From: Amycolatopsis sp. CA-230715
GTDB lineage: Bacteria; Actinomycetota; Actinomycetes; Mycobacteriales; Pseudonocardiaceae
Length of the DNA stretch: 64,000 nucleotides
Direction: 5' to 3'
Assembly (NCBI RefSeq): GCF_018736145.1
Contig: NZ_CP059997.1
Coordinates: 10,291,501 to 10,355,500, forward strand
Below the pieces are notes generated by a model that saw nothing but the letters and a program-made list of their open reading frames with translations, did no database searches and had not been told where the DNA came from. Every line of letters starts with the position of its first letter. Positions within the stretch are counted from its first letter, which is position 1. Shown in pieces: positions 41,645-49,697 of the stretch. Made by a program: the position numbers and the translations under genes.

Positions 41645-42375
41645 CAGGCCGGTTGCGCGGCGCCGGTGAAGCTGTACGGCGGCAGCGGCCCGCGGATCCT
41701 GATGTCGGCCACCTCGCCCATCGACCGGCTCACCGCATTCACCGCGGCCTCGAAGTTCTCGACCTCGGCCCGGTCGACGAGGAACGACCGGTTCAGGAAG
41801 CACCCGGACACCGCGGGCCCGTCGCTCTGCCCGCGGGCGTGCGCTTCCACCGCGGCCACGATCGCCGCCGCGTCCCGTGCTTCGCGCTCGGCCAGCGCCG
41901 CGGCCACGGTCTCGCCGAAGCGCACCCGGTCGTCCGGCGTGCCACCGCGCTCGCGGAGATCCTCGTTGAGCCGCCGCAACCCGCCGTCTTCGACCAGTAT
42001 TTCCCGCAGTACCGCGTCCTCGTGGTGCGCGACCTTGAGGTTCATCTCCACCTTCCCGTCCACGTCGGACAGTGAAGCCAGGTATTCCCCTTGCCGCGCG
42101 GTCACTTCACGGATCACCGCCTCGTCGTCCTCGGCGACAACGCCGAACCGCATCGGCAGCACCGCGCCCTGCAGGCACAGCGCTTCGAGCACGGTTTCGT
42201 GCGCGAGCAGGTCCCGCCGCTTCGCCCTGAGCGCCGCGTCCACGTCCCCGACGACGGCTTTGAGCTCGCCCGCGTCGATGACGCGCACCGGGCCGGGCTC
42301 CTCGCCGACTCCGGTCATCCCGTCCACGCGTGCCGGATGCGTCGCGGCGACGATGCCGTACAGGTAGGTGCTCAT
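41644..42375 (-). CDS. gvpF: Gas vesicle protein GvpF (GvpF/L family)
   Basis: 243 residues from ATG 42375 (ATGA overlap with gvpA). Family markers: YLYGIVAATHPA at the N-terminus, VLPMRFGVVAEDDEAV, LNRSFLVDRAEVENFEAAV and GPLPPYSFTG at the end. It is a likely GvpA chaperone or minor structural protein. Confidence 0.94.
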   Translation of the reverse strand: MSTYLYGIVAATHPARVDGMTGVGEEPGPVRVIDAGELKAVVGDVDAALRAKRRDLLAHETVLEALCLQGAVLPMRFGVVAEDDEAVIREVTARQGEYLASLSDVDGKVEMNLKVAHHEDAVLREILVEDGGLRRLNEDLRERGGTPDDRVRFGETVAAALAEREARDAAAIVAAVEAHARGQSDGPAVSGCFLNRSFLVDRAEVENFEAAVNAVSRSMGEVADIRIRGPLPPYSFTGAAQPA

Positions 42376-42803
42376 TCCGGCCTCGCAGTCCGCTTGGCGC
42401 GGCTCCACGGCCGCGCTTCCTGCTTTTCCTTCTCGTCGCCGCCGCTGGACTTCTGGAACTGCTCGGCGAAGGTCTCGGCGGCGCCGGTGAGCGCGCCCTT
42501 CGCCTTGCCCTTGCTGCCCTTCTCGGTCACGTCGCCGACCAGCTCCGGCAGCGTGGCCGCGCTCGAGGACTGGTTGAGGTCGAGCCGGTTGCACGCTTCG
42601 GCGAACCGCAGGTAGGTGTCCACGCTCGCGACCACGATGCGCGCGTCGATCGTGAGCAGTTCGATGCCCACCAGCGACACCCGGACGAAAACGTCGATCA
42701 CCAGCCCCTTGTCCAGGATGAGGTCGAGGATGTCGTACAGGTTCCCCGAGCCGGATCCCCCTCTGCCCTGCGGGGATCCGGATTGCGTTGTCGTCACTGA
42801 CAT
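42372..42803 (-). CDS. gvpA: Major gas vesicle shell protein GvpA
   Basis: 143 residues from ATG 42803. The core (LYDILDLILDKGLVIDVFVR and IELLTIDARIVVASVDTYLR) is strongly conserved with known shell proteins. The C-terminus is extended by about 60 charged residues, unusual for the 70-residue shell proteins of cyanobacteria but seen in actinomycetes. Second gene of the operon after gvpO. Confidence 0.93.
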   Translation of the reverse strand: MSVTTTQSGSPQGRGGSGSGNLYDILDLILDKGLVIDVFVRVSLVGIELLTIDARIVVASVDTYLRFAEACNRLDLNQSSSAATLPELVGDVTEKGSKGKAKGALTGAAETFAEQFQKSSGGDEKEKQEARPWSRAKRTARPE

Positions 42804-42832
42804 GCGGGGCTCCTTTCGCTTGTCCGTGCGCG

Positions 42833-43108
42833 TCACCGGTCGAGCTGACCGCGCCCGTAGCGGCGCAACCGCTCGTACCCGGCGAACGCGCCGTCCGGTT
42901 CGAGGCGCACCGCGTAGGTGGCCAGCACGCTCGTGGTGTCCGGGATGCGAGCCAGTTCGACGACCTCGGCGTGCATTTCCCAGCCGTGCTCGGTCTTGGC
43001 GAACGCGGACACAGACTCGATCTCCAGCCCGGCGATCTCTTCGAACTCTTGGCGCGCACCGCGGATCAGCTCGGCGGTGGTCGGTTTCCTGCGGGCGTCT
43101 CCGCTCAT
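42833..43108 (-). CDS. gvpO: Gas vesicle protein GvpO
   Basis: 91 residues from ATG 43108; the ribosome site before it is weak. GvpO features are LIRGARQEFEEIAGLEIESV and GWEMHAEVVELARIPDTTSV followed by ATYAVRLEPDG. First gene of the gvp operon. In haloarchaea and actinomycetes GvpO is needed for expression or assembly. Confidence 0.88.
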   Translation of the reverse strand: MSGDARRKPTTAELIRGARQEFEEIAGLEIESVSAFAKTEHGWEMHAEVVELARIPDTTSVLATYAVRLEPDGAFAGYERLRRYGRGQLDR

Positions 43109-43544
43109 GGCGGGGGTTAGCACCGCGGCACGCCGCCCAAACCTGGCCCGGAATCGAGCACCGCACCCGCCGCGGAGCCGGATCGTCGAATTCTCGATCA
43201 TTTCACGACAGCTCGGCCAGTACCGGAACCGTTCGCGCACTGCCTCACGGGCTTCCTTCTGCCACAACACTTTCGTCCCCCATTGACGGACCGGAAGGCA
43301 CCGGAATCGGGACGCGCTACCGAAAAGTAGGAGCGAGTATTTCCCTCGACAATCCTGATCAGGATTCGCGAAATCGCGCAGCCGAAAAGACGCCACCCGG
43401 ACCAGGCCCGGTACCCCCGTTCGCCGCAGCAGAGGGCAGACACTCGGACCGTAATGCTTTAACCCAACTTGTACTCCTTACCGGCATCGACTACGGTAAC
43501 CGGCGAAACCTCACTTGACACCTTACGAAGGAGAGACGGCAACC
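43109..43544. other. Divergent intergenic region gvpO / hydrolase
   Basis: 436 bp without a gene. It is less GC-rich than the flanks. It holds an inverted repeat TTACCG-N10-CGGTAA (43478-43499) close to the hydrolase start and a GGGTAC (minus-strand complement at 43411-43416) without a matching upstream box. The gvp promoter must lie here but I cannot place it. Confidence 0.4.
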
Positions 43545-44384
43545 GTGACCGCCGAACTGACACGCCCGTGGGGCCTGCGAGACCGGGTCCGCACCAGCGC
43601 CGGTGAGATCGCCACGGAGGTGCTGGGCGCCGGACCGCCGGTGGTGCTCGTGCACGGCACCCCGTCCTGGTCGTACCTGTGGCGCGAGATCGCCGCGCCG
43701 CTGGCCGAAAAGCACACCGTGCACCTGTGGGACCTGCCGGGTTACGGAGATTCCCGCCTCGCCGACGGCAAGAGCGCCTCGATCGCGCTGCACGCGCGGA
43801 CGCTGGCCGAACTCGTCGACCACTGGGAGCTGGACGCGCCGGCGCTGGTCGGCCACGACATCGGCGGCGGCGCGGTCCTGCGCGCCCATCTGATCGAGCG
43901 GGTCCCGGCGCGCTCGATCGCCGTGCTCGACGCCGCCGTCCTGTCCCCGTGGGTGACCCCGCTGGTGCAGCACGTGCAACGGCACCCCGAGGTCTACCGG
44001 ACCATGCCCTCGCACGCCATCGGCGGGATCATCGCGGCGCACCTGAACACCGCCACCCATCTCGGGTTGAGCGAATCCGCGCGCGCCGCCTACCTCGACC
44101 GGTTCGCCGGGCCGCCGGGACAGCGGCGCTGGCTCGATCAGATCGCCCACTTCACCGAAGAAGACACCGTCGAAGTCGTCGAAGCGCTCGGCGAGATCAC
44201 CGTGCCCACCCACGTGATCTGGGGCGAACACGACCAGTGGCTGCCGTCGGGCACGGCGACCAGGCTGGCCGATCTCATCCCCGGCGCCCGGCGCACGATC
44301 ATCCCCGGAGCCGGGCACTTCCTGACCGAGGACGCGCCCGCCGAAGTCGCGGCGGTGCTCGGGAACTGGCTCGGTTCCTTTTAG
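43545..44384 (+). CDS. Alpha/beta hydrolase with Asp nucleophile (haloalkane dehalogenase/epoxide hydrolase-like)
   Basis: 279 residues from GTG 43545, with AAGGAG upstream; an earlier TTG is less likely. The oxyanion motif HGTPSWSYLWR and the nucleophile elbow GHDIGG place Asp105 where serine sits in esterases, as in haloalkane dehalogenases and epoxide hydrolases. A late GEHDQWLP supplies an acid and GAGHFLTED the His. It is divergent from the gas vesicle operon. Substrate unknown. Confidence 0.87.
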   Translation: MTAELTRPWGLRDRVRTSAGEIATEVLGAGPPVVLVHGTPSWSYLWREIAAPLAEKHTVHLWDLPGYGDSRLADGKSASIALHARTLAELVDHWELDAPALVGHDIGGGAVLRAHLIERVPARSIAVLDAAVLSPWVTPLVQHVQRHPEVYRTMPSHAIGGIIAAHLNTATHLGLSESARAAYLDRFAGPPGQRRWLDQIAHFTEEDTVEVVEALGEITVPTHVIWGEHDQWLPSGTATRLADLIPGARRTIIPGAGHFLTEDAPAEVAAVLGNWLGSF

Positions 44385-44466
44385 GACGGCACCCGCTCCA
44401 CCGCCGCGGGCGCGAGCGAGGCACCATGACCCCGACGCGCCCTCCGGCGGGAGGTGCCTGCCGGAG

Positions 44467-45219
44467 GTGAGGACACTGCGAATCGGCCTGCTCTACCCGA
44501 CCCGTGACTGCGGCGAGGACGATTTCCTCGCGTTCGCGCGGCTGCTCGACCCGGAGATCACGGTTCGCTTCGCCTACACCGAGTGGGGCGAGTCGGTGAA
44601 CCGCCTCCCCGAGCTGGACGCGCGGGGCAAACTGGACGCGCTCCGGGAAGTCGGCGAGCCCGGCAGGCTCACCGCGGCCGCCGGCCAGCTCGCCGGGTTC
44701 GAGCCGCAGGTCGTGAGCTGGGCCTGCACGAGTTGCAGTTTCCTGTGGGGCCTCGACGGCGCACGGCACCAGGCCACGGTGCTCTCCGAGCTGCTGGGCA
44801 TCCCCGCCAGCAGTACCTCGCTGGCATTCGCCGCCGCGGCGCGGGCGCTCGGTGTCACCCGGATCGGCCTCGGCTCGGTCTACGGCACCGAAGTCACCGC
44901 GGCGTTCGTCGATTTCCTCGCCGCGGCGGGCGTTTCCACGGTGCACCACGTGGCGATGGACGCGTCGTCGGACCGCGAGCTGGCCACCTGGGACCGCGCC
45001 AGGCTGCTGGACCTCGTGGCCGACGGGGACGCCGCCGACGCGGAAGCGGTCCTCGTCCCGGAAACCGCGCTGCACACCGCCGACCTGATCGACGAATTCG
45101 AAACACTGGCCGGAAAACCGGTGCTGACGGCCACCCAGGTCACCCTCTGGCACGCGCTGCGGCTGCTCGGGCGCACCCCGCGCGGCGCGGGCACGGGCAC
45201 GCTGTTCTCCGCGGGCTGA
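44467..45219 (+). CDS. Asp/Glu racemase-superfamily protein (maleate isomerase-like)
   Basis: 250 residues from GTG 44467. The first half-site keeps the cysteine motif (WACTSCSFLWG). The second half-site reads VPETALHT where maleate isomerases have a Cys-containing SCTALRT-type strand, so one catalytic Cys is replaced by Glu. Single-Cys members of the fold include arylmalonate decarboxylases and some racemases. It is 82 bp after the Asp-type hydrolase; function undetermined. Confidence 0.78.
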   Translation: MRTLRIGLLYPTRDCGEDDFLAFARLLDPEITVRFAYTEWGESVNRLPELDARGKLDALREVGEPGRLTAAAGQLAGFEPQVVSWACTSCSFLWGLDGARHQATVLSELLGIPASSTSLAFAAAARALGVTRIGLGSVYGTEVTAAFVDFLAAAGVSTVHHVAMDASSDRELATWDRARLLDLVADGDAADAEAVLVPETALHTADLIDEFETLAGKPVLTATQVTLWHALRLLGRTPRGAGTGTLFSAG

Positions 45220-45304
45220 GGGGAAACCAGCCGAGGGAGTTTTCACCGCGGCGCTCGGCGCTCGCTCGTGCGGTGGCAGGGCGGCGAATCCCGGTGTCCA
45301 CATC

Positions 45305-45317
45305 CTCACGATGTGAG
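45305..45317. promoter_or_regulatory. CTCAC-GAT-GTGAG palindrome before the carboxylesterase
   Basis: A 13-bp palindrome about 95 bp upstream of the carboxylesterase ATG. Possible operator; no second copy seen. Confidence 0.3.
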
Positions 45318-45411
45318 TGGATCCGCCACGACAACGGTCGCCGCGTTCGGTATCCGCGAGTATTCCACGCGACCCCATCGGATTCCCCCTCTCCTTGCGA
45401 AGCTCGCGGGC

Positions 45412-46755
45412 ATGGACACGACAAGCGAACCACCGCGGGTGAGGGTCGTCGAGGGCGTTCTCCGTGGCTGCCGGCAGGCGGGTGCGGCCGCCTTTTTCGG
45501 GGTGCCGTTCGCGGCCCCGCCGGTCGGCCCGGCGCGGTTCCGCCCTCCCGAGCCGCCGCTGCCGTGGCCGGGAGTCCGTGACGCGGCGCGACCTGGGCCT
45601 GCTGCGTCGCAAGGGCCGTCCCGGTTGGCGCACGTGCTCGGAGACCGCACGCTGGAGCAGTCCGAGGACTGCCTCACCCTCAACGTGTGGACGCCGGAGC
45701 CGGACGGCCCGCCGAGGCCGGTGCTGGTCTTCCTGCACGGCGGCGGGTTCACCACCGGGTCGGGCGGGCTGGAGTGGTATCGGGGTGCCGAGCTGGCCCG
45801 TCGCGGTGACATCGTGGTGGTCACCACCAACTACCGCTTGGGCGCACTGGGTTTCTCGTACCTGGACGAAGGCAATCTCGGTGTGCGCGATCAGATCCAG
45901 GCACTGCGCTGGGTGCGGGACAACATCGCCGCTTTCCACGGCGATCCGGGCGCGGTGACCGTCGCCGGCCAGTCCGGTGGCGCGCTCTCCATCCTCGCCA
46001 TGCTGTCCGGCACCACCGGGCGTGGCCTGTTCCACCGCGCGATCTTGCAGAGCACGCCCGCCGGGATGCGGCCGCAGACCACGGAGGTGGCCGAGACCCG
46101 GACCGCCGAACTGCTGAGCGTCCTGGGTCTGCGCCGCGACGAGGCAGGCAAGCTTCGAGCTGTGCCCGTTGAGGACCTGCTCGACGCGCAGCGGGAAGTC
46201 ACCCGCCGGAACGCGCCGCTGCTGGGGCCGGAACCCCCGTTCCAGCTGGTCGCGGATACCTCGACGGTCGCAGCCGACCCCGTCGAGGAGGTCGGTGGCC
46301 GCGGCGCGGACGGCATCCCGGTCATCATCGGTACGACCAGGGACGAGGCGGGCGCCTTCCACCCCGGCGGTGACCGCGGCGCCGCGGTCACCGAATCACT
46401 GTTTCGCGCGCCCATGATCCGGTTCGCCGAGCTGTTGGCCGAGCACGGTAACCCGGCGTGGGTGTACCAGTTCGACTGGAGCCCGGCCGGCAGCCCGTTC
46501 GGCGCCTGCCACTGCATCGAGCTGCCCTTCGTGCTGGGCAATCCACGCGCCTGGGCGGACGCGCCGATGCTCGCCGGCGCCGGCCCGAGCACCCTCGTCG
46601 CCGTCACCGACCTCGTGCAGCCGACGTGGATCGCCCTCGCCCGCCATGGAAATCCTTGCCACGAGGCGATTCCCGACTGGCCCGCCTACCGGCCGGGGGA
46701 AGCCGCCGTGCTGCACCTGTCCACCACTCCAACTGTCCAGAAAGGACAACGATGA
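45412..46755 (+). CDS. Type B carboxylesterase
   Basis: 447 residues from ATG 45412. Family signatures: GVPFAAPPVGPARFRPPEPP, SEDCLTLNVWTP, HGGGFTTGSG, the nucleophile elbow GQSGGA (Ser188; usually GESAGA) and HCIELPFVLG for the His. It is somewhat shorter than the usual 490-550 residues, with reductions in the C-terminal half. Its stop overlaps the amidohydrolase start (ATGA), so both probably act on one ester/amide substrate. Confidence 0.9.
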   Translation: MDTTSEPPRVRVVEGVLRGCRQAGAAAFFGVPFAAPPVGPARFRPPEPPLPWPGVRDAARPGPAASQGPSRLAHVLGDRTLEQSEDCLTLNVWTPEPDGPPRPVLVFLHGGGFTTGSGGLEWYRGAELARRGDIVVVTTNYRLGALGFSYLDEGNLGVRDQIQALRWVRDNIAAFHGDPGAVTVAGQSGGALSILAMLSGTTGRGLFHRAILQSTPAGMRPQTTEVAETRTAELLSVLGLRRDEAGKLRAVPVEDLLDAQREVTRRNAPLLGPEPPFQLVADTSTVAADPVEEVGGRGADGIPVIIGTTRDEAGAFHPGGDRGAAVTESLFRAPMIRFAELLAEHGNPAWVYQFDWSPAGSPFGACHCIELPFVLGNPRAWADAPMLAGAGPSTLVAVTDLVQPTWIALARHGNPCHEAIPDWPAYRPGEAAVLHLSTTPTVQKGQR

Positions 46756-48422
46756 GCATCGAAACCGTGTACACCAACGGAAAGGTCGTCACCGTCGACC
46801 GCGAATTCTCTCTCGCCGCGGCATTTGCGGTACGCGACGGCGTCTTCACCGCGGTCGGCGGAAACGACGAAGTCTCCGAGCTCGCCGGCGCGGGTGCCAG
46901 AGTCGTCGACCTCGGCGGGCAGATGGTGCTACCCGGGTTCGTCGATGCCCACGCGCATTCGGTGTATCGCGGGATCGGCGACGCGGCCGAACCGTCACTG
47001 GCGGATGCCGTGTCGGTCGCGGACATCGTCGCGCGGATCGGCGAGGCCGCGGCGCACGCGAATCCGGGTGCGTGGATCGTGACTTCGCCGATCGGTGAAC
47101 CGCCGGACTTCTTCGGCCTGCCGGAAGGGCTGGCCGAGGGGCGCTGGCCGACGCGCGACGATCTCGACGCGGTGGCCGCGGACAACCCGGTGTGCGTTCC
47201 CACGTCCGCCTACTGGCCGCACCCGTCGGTGTTCAACAGCGCGGCGCTCACCCGGCTCGGCGTCACCCGAGACACACCGGAGGAGCCTGGCGTGCGCATC
47301 GTCCGGGACGCCGCCGGCGAGCCCACCGGTGTGATCCACGGGCTGACCTTCTACAACCCGAGCCGGTTGTTCGGCAGGCTGATGTCGCTGCTGCCGGGCA
47401 CACCGGGGCGGACCACGCGCGACGCGATCGCCCGCGCGCTCACCGAGAACATCGCCGTCGGGGTGACCAGCGTCTACGAGGGGCACGGGAACACCTTCAC
47501 CGCCGACCTGCGCGCGCTTCGGGACGCCGGACGGCTGGCGTGCCGGGTCGTGGCCACCTACGAGGTGCCGGTGGGCAGGCCCGACGTCGACATGGGGACG
47601 TGGCTGTCGTCCCTGACGGACGCGGCCGGTGAAGGCTCCGGCGACGATCTGCTCAAGGTCGTCGGCGTGACCGTTTCCTTGGATGGCCCGACGCACTTCG
47701 GGCGGTCGGCGATGAGCCGGCCTTACCTCGGCACCGACGGCGAGCTGGGCAACGGCTCGTCACGACTGTCCACAGTGGATCTTGCGGACCTCGGCCGCCT
47801 CGCCGTGCGACACAACCTGCGGCTGAACGTCGTGGCCAGCGGCGACGCGGGGTGCGGCATCGCCGTCGACGCGCTCGAAGCGGTGCACCGGGAGACCCCG
47901 CTCACCGGACGGCGATGGGTGGCGCAACACTTCCACCACGCCACCAGGGAGCAGATCGGGCGGCTCGCGGCGATGGGGTTCGCCGCGCAGGTCTGCGCCG
48001 GGGTCGACTACGCCCGGGGTGAGGAGGTCTACGTCAAGCGGCTTCCCGGCGACCTCTGGGAGCATGTCAGCCCGTTGCGCTGGTGGATCGACGCCGGCGT
48101 GCCGATCGCGCTGGCCAGCGACGGCGCGCATTACGACCCGATGTTCCAGCTGTGGGCCGCCCTTCGGCGGATCGACGCTCGGAGCGGTCGCAGCCTGCTG
48201 ACCCCGGCGAAGACCGTTACCCGTGAGGAGGCCATCCGGGCCTACACCGCGGGCGGTGCCGCGGTGCTGGGCTCGCCGGGGAAGATCGGCTCGATCGAGA
48301 CCGGCAAGCTGGCCGACTTCGTCGTGCTGGATCGGGACATCCTCGACTGCCCGGTCGACGAGATCCGCCGGACGCGCGTGATCTCGACCGTGCTCGGCGG
48401 AGCGGTCGTGCATGAGATCTGA
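46752..48422 (+). CDS. YtcJ-like amidohydrolase (second in window)
   Basis: 556 residues from ATG 46752, coupled to the carboxylesterase. YtcJ/Amidohydro_3 motifs: MVLPGFVDAHAHSVY (HxH metal ligands), VAQHFHHATREQIG, ALASDGAHYDP and GKLADFVVLDRD at the end. It shares architecture with the amidohydrolase at 26975 but the Lys region and substrate loops differ. It probably hydrolyses an amide following ester cleavage by its neighbour. Confidence 0.9.
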   Translation: MSIETVYTNGKVVTVDREFSLAAAFAVRDGVFTAVGGNDEVSELAGAGARVVDLGGQMVLPGFVDAHAHSVYRGIGDAAEPSLADAVSVADIVARIGEAAAHANPGAWIVTSPIGEPPDFFGLPEGLAEGRWPTRDDLDAVAADNPVCVPTSAYWPHPSVFNSAALTRLGVTRDTPEEPGVRIVRDAAGEPTGVIHGLTFYNPSRLFGRLMSLLPGTPGRTTRDAIARALTENIAVGVTSVYEGHGNTFTADLRALRDAGRLACRVVATYEVPVGRPDVDMGTWLSSLTDAAGEGSGDDLLKVVGVTVSLDGPTHFGRSAMSRPYLGTDGELGNGSSRLSTVDLADLGRLAVRHNLRLNVVASGDAGCGIAVDALEAVHRETPLTGRRWVAQHFHHATREQIGRLAAMGFAAQVCAGVDYARGEEVYVKRLPGDLWEHVSPLRWWIDAGVPIALASDGAHYDPMFQLWAALRRIDARSGRSLLTPAKTVTREEAIRAYTAGGAAVLGSPGKIGSIETGKLADFVVLDRDILDCPVDEIRRTRVISTVLGGAVVHEI

Positions 48423-48458
48423 ACAGGATGTCCGTGATCGGGTGGTACCCGCGGCGCC

Positions 48459-48484
48459 GGTTAGCCCGGCGGGGACGGGGGTAA
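48459..48484 (+). promoter_or_regulatory. SigB/SigF-like stress promoter
   Basis: GGTT-N16-GGGTAA, resembling the GNNT/GTTT-N15-17-GGGTA promoters of actinobacterial general stress sigma factors. It lies 30 bp upstream of the holin-like gene. Confidence 0.45.
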
Positions 48485-48514
48485 CCGGGCGGTACCCACA
48501 CCGGGAGGTGAACC

Positions 48515-48928
48515 GTGATCGAAGAGGTGCACAGGACGGACCCGGCGGACAAGCCGGTGTCCGAACTGGTGACCGACCTGTCCGAGCAGACGAAACGGCT
48601 GGTGCGCGACGAACTGCGGCTCGCGACCGCCGAACTGCGCCGCAAGGGCAAGCGGATGGGCCTGGGTGCCGGGATGTTCGGCGCGGCGAGTGTGCTGGCG
48701 CTGTTCGGTGGCGGCACGCTCGTCGCCGCCGCGGTGCTCGCGCTGGCGCTGGTGGTGGACGGCTGGCTCGCCGCCGTTCTCGTCGGCGCCGCGTTGCTGC
48801 TGGTGGCGGCCGCCGCCGCGCTGATCGGCCGCGGCCGCGTCCGGCGCGCCACGCCGCCGGTGCCGGAGGAGGCGATCGACGGCGTGAAGGCCGATGTCGA
48901 GACCGTGAAGGACAAGGTGCACAGGTGA
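48515..48928 (+). CDS. Putative phage-holin-superfamily/DUF1469-like membrane protein
   Basis: 137 residues from GTG 48515 with GGGAGG upstream. An N-terminal amphipathic helix (SELVTDLSEQTKRLVRDELR) precedes two long hydrophobic segments and a charged tail. This layout is that of the Actinobacteriophage holin superfamily III/DUF1469 proteins found in stress clusters, not a prophage. Coupled to a DUF3618 gene. Confidence 0.8.
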   Translation: MIEEVHRTDPADKPVSELVTDLSEQTKRLVRDELRLATAELRRKGKRMGLGAGMFGAASVLALFGGGTLVAAAVLALALVVDGWLAAVLVGAALLLVAAAAALIGRGRVRRATPPVPEEAIDGVKADVETVKDKVHR

Positions 48929-49236
48929 CCGAGCCACACAACGAAAAGGACGTGCGCGTCGACCGGGACGCGACCAGGCAGGAACTCGGCGAGACCGTGG
49001 AAGCGTTGGCGCACAAGCTCGACGTGCCCTCGCGGGTGCACGAGACCGTCGACGACAAGCTGGACAAGGCGACCGACAAGCTCGTGGACGCGGTGCCGGA
49101 CCCCGCGGCCGGGAAGGTGCGCCACGGCGCCGACGCGGTACGGGCGAACCCGGCACCGGTGTTCGCCGCGCTGCTGGCGCTGCTCGTCGCGATCCGCCTC
49201 GTGGCGCGCCGGAAGGCGCGGCACCGGAACGCCTGA
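48925..49236 (+). CDS. DUF3618-family membrane-anchored protein
   Basis: 103 residues. GTG overlaps the previous stop (GTGA). The N-terminal helix RDATRQELGETVEALAHKLD is the DUF3618 hallmark; the middle is charged and helical, ending in one hydrophobic segment and a basic tail. DUF3618 proteins commonly follow holin-like DUF1469 genes in actinobacteria, as here. Likely an envelope stress component. Confidence 0.85.
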   Translation: MTEPHNEKDVRVDRDATRQELGETVEALAHKLDVPSRVHETVDDKLDKATDKLVDAVPDPAAGKVRHGADAVRANPAPVFAALLALLVAIRLVARRKARHRNA

Positions 49237-49259
49237 TTGGCAGATCCGCGGCGGGGTAC
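49235..49259 (+). promoter_or_regulatory. SigB/SigF-like stress promoter
   Basis: GATT-N15-GGGTAC, the same boxes and spacing as the site before csbD at 53800. The expected start of transcription is next to the ATG at 49269, so the mRNA may be nearly leaderless. Confidence 0.5.
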
Positions 49260-49268
49260 CCGGGTGTC

Positions 49269-49697
49269 ATGGAGATCCCCGCCGCGGACCTGATCGAAGA
49301 GCACGGCCTGACCCTCGGCTTCGTGTTCGACCCCCGCTACCAGCGGCTGCTGGCCGCGTTCGGCGTCCGTCCGTCCACTTCGGTCGTGCACGCCACCACC
49401 GACGGCTTCCACGCGCGGTTCGGCCCGTGGTGCGTCACCACACCGCTCCGCAACATCCGCGATGCCGCCGTGGCAGGCCCGTTCTCACCGCTGAAAGCGC
49501 TCGGGCCGCGCCTGTCGCTCGTCGATCGCGGGCTCACGTTCGGCTCCAGCACGCTGCTCGGCGTGTGCGTGACCTTCCACGAACCGGTGCGCGGCATCGA
49601 CCCGCTCGGGCTCGTCAAGCACCCCAGCCTGACCGTGACCGCCGCCGAACCGCAGGTGCTGTGCCGCGCGCTGCGGTCCGTCGCCAGGTCACGATGA
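49269..49697 (+). CDS. Conserved hypothetical protein
   Basis: 142 residues from ATG 49269. It is a compact alpha/beta protein with motifs FDPRYQRLLAAFGV, GFHARFGPWCV and RLSLVDRGLTFGSST; no catalytic pattern, signal or membrane segment is recognised. Similar small proteins occur singly in actinobacteria. Its 3' end overlaps that of ctaD by 9 bp on the opposite strand. A stress-type promoter precedes it. Confidence 0.75.
   Translation: MEIPAADLIEEHGLTLGFVFDPRYQRLLAAFGVRPSTSVVHATTDGFHARFGPWCVTTPLRNIRDAAVAGPFSPLKALGPRLSLVDRGLTFGSSTLLGVCVTFHEPVRGIDPLGLVKHPSLTVTAAEPQVLCRALRSVARSR

Noticed and set aside
48515..48928. Prophage holin
   Set aside because: Holin-superfamily membrane proteins of this type occur with DUF3618 in ordinary actinobacterial stress loci; no endolysin or other phage genes are near.
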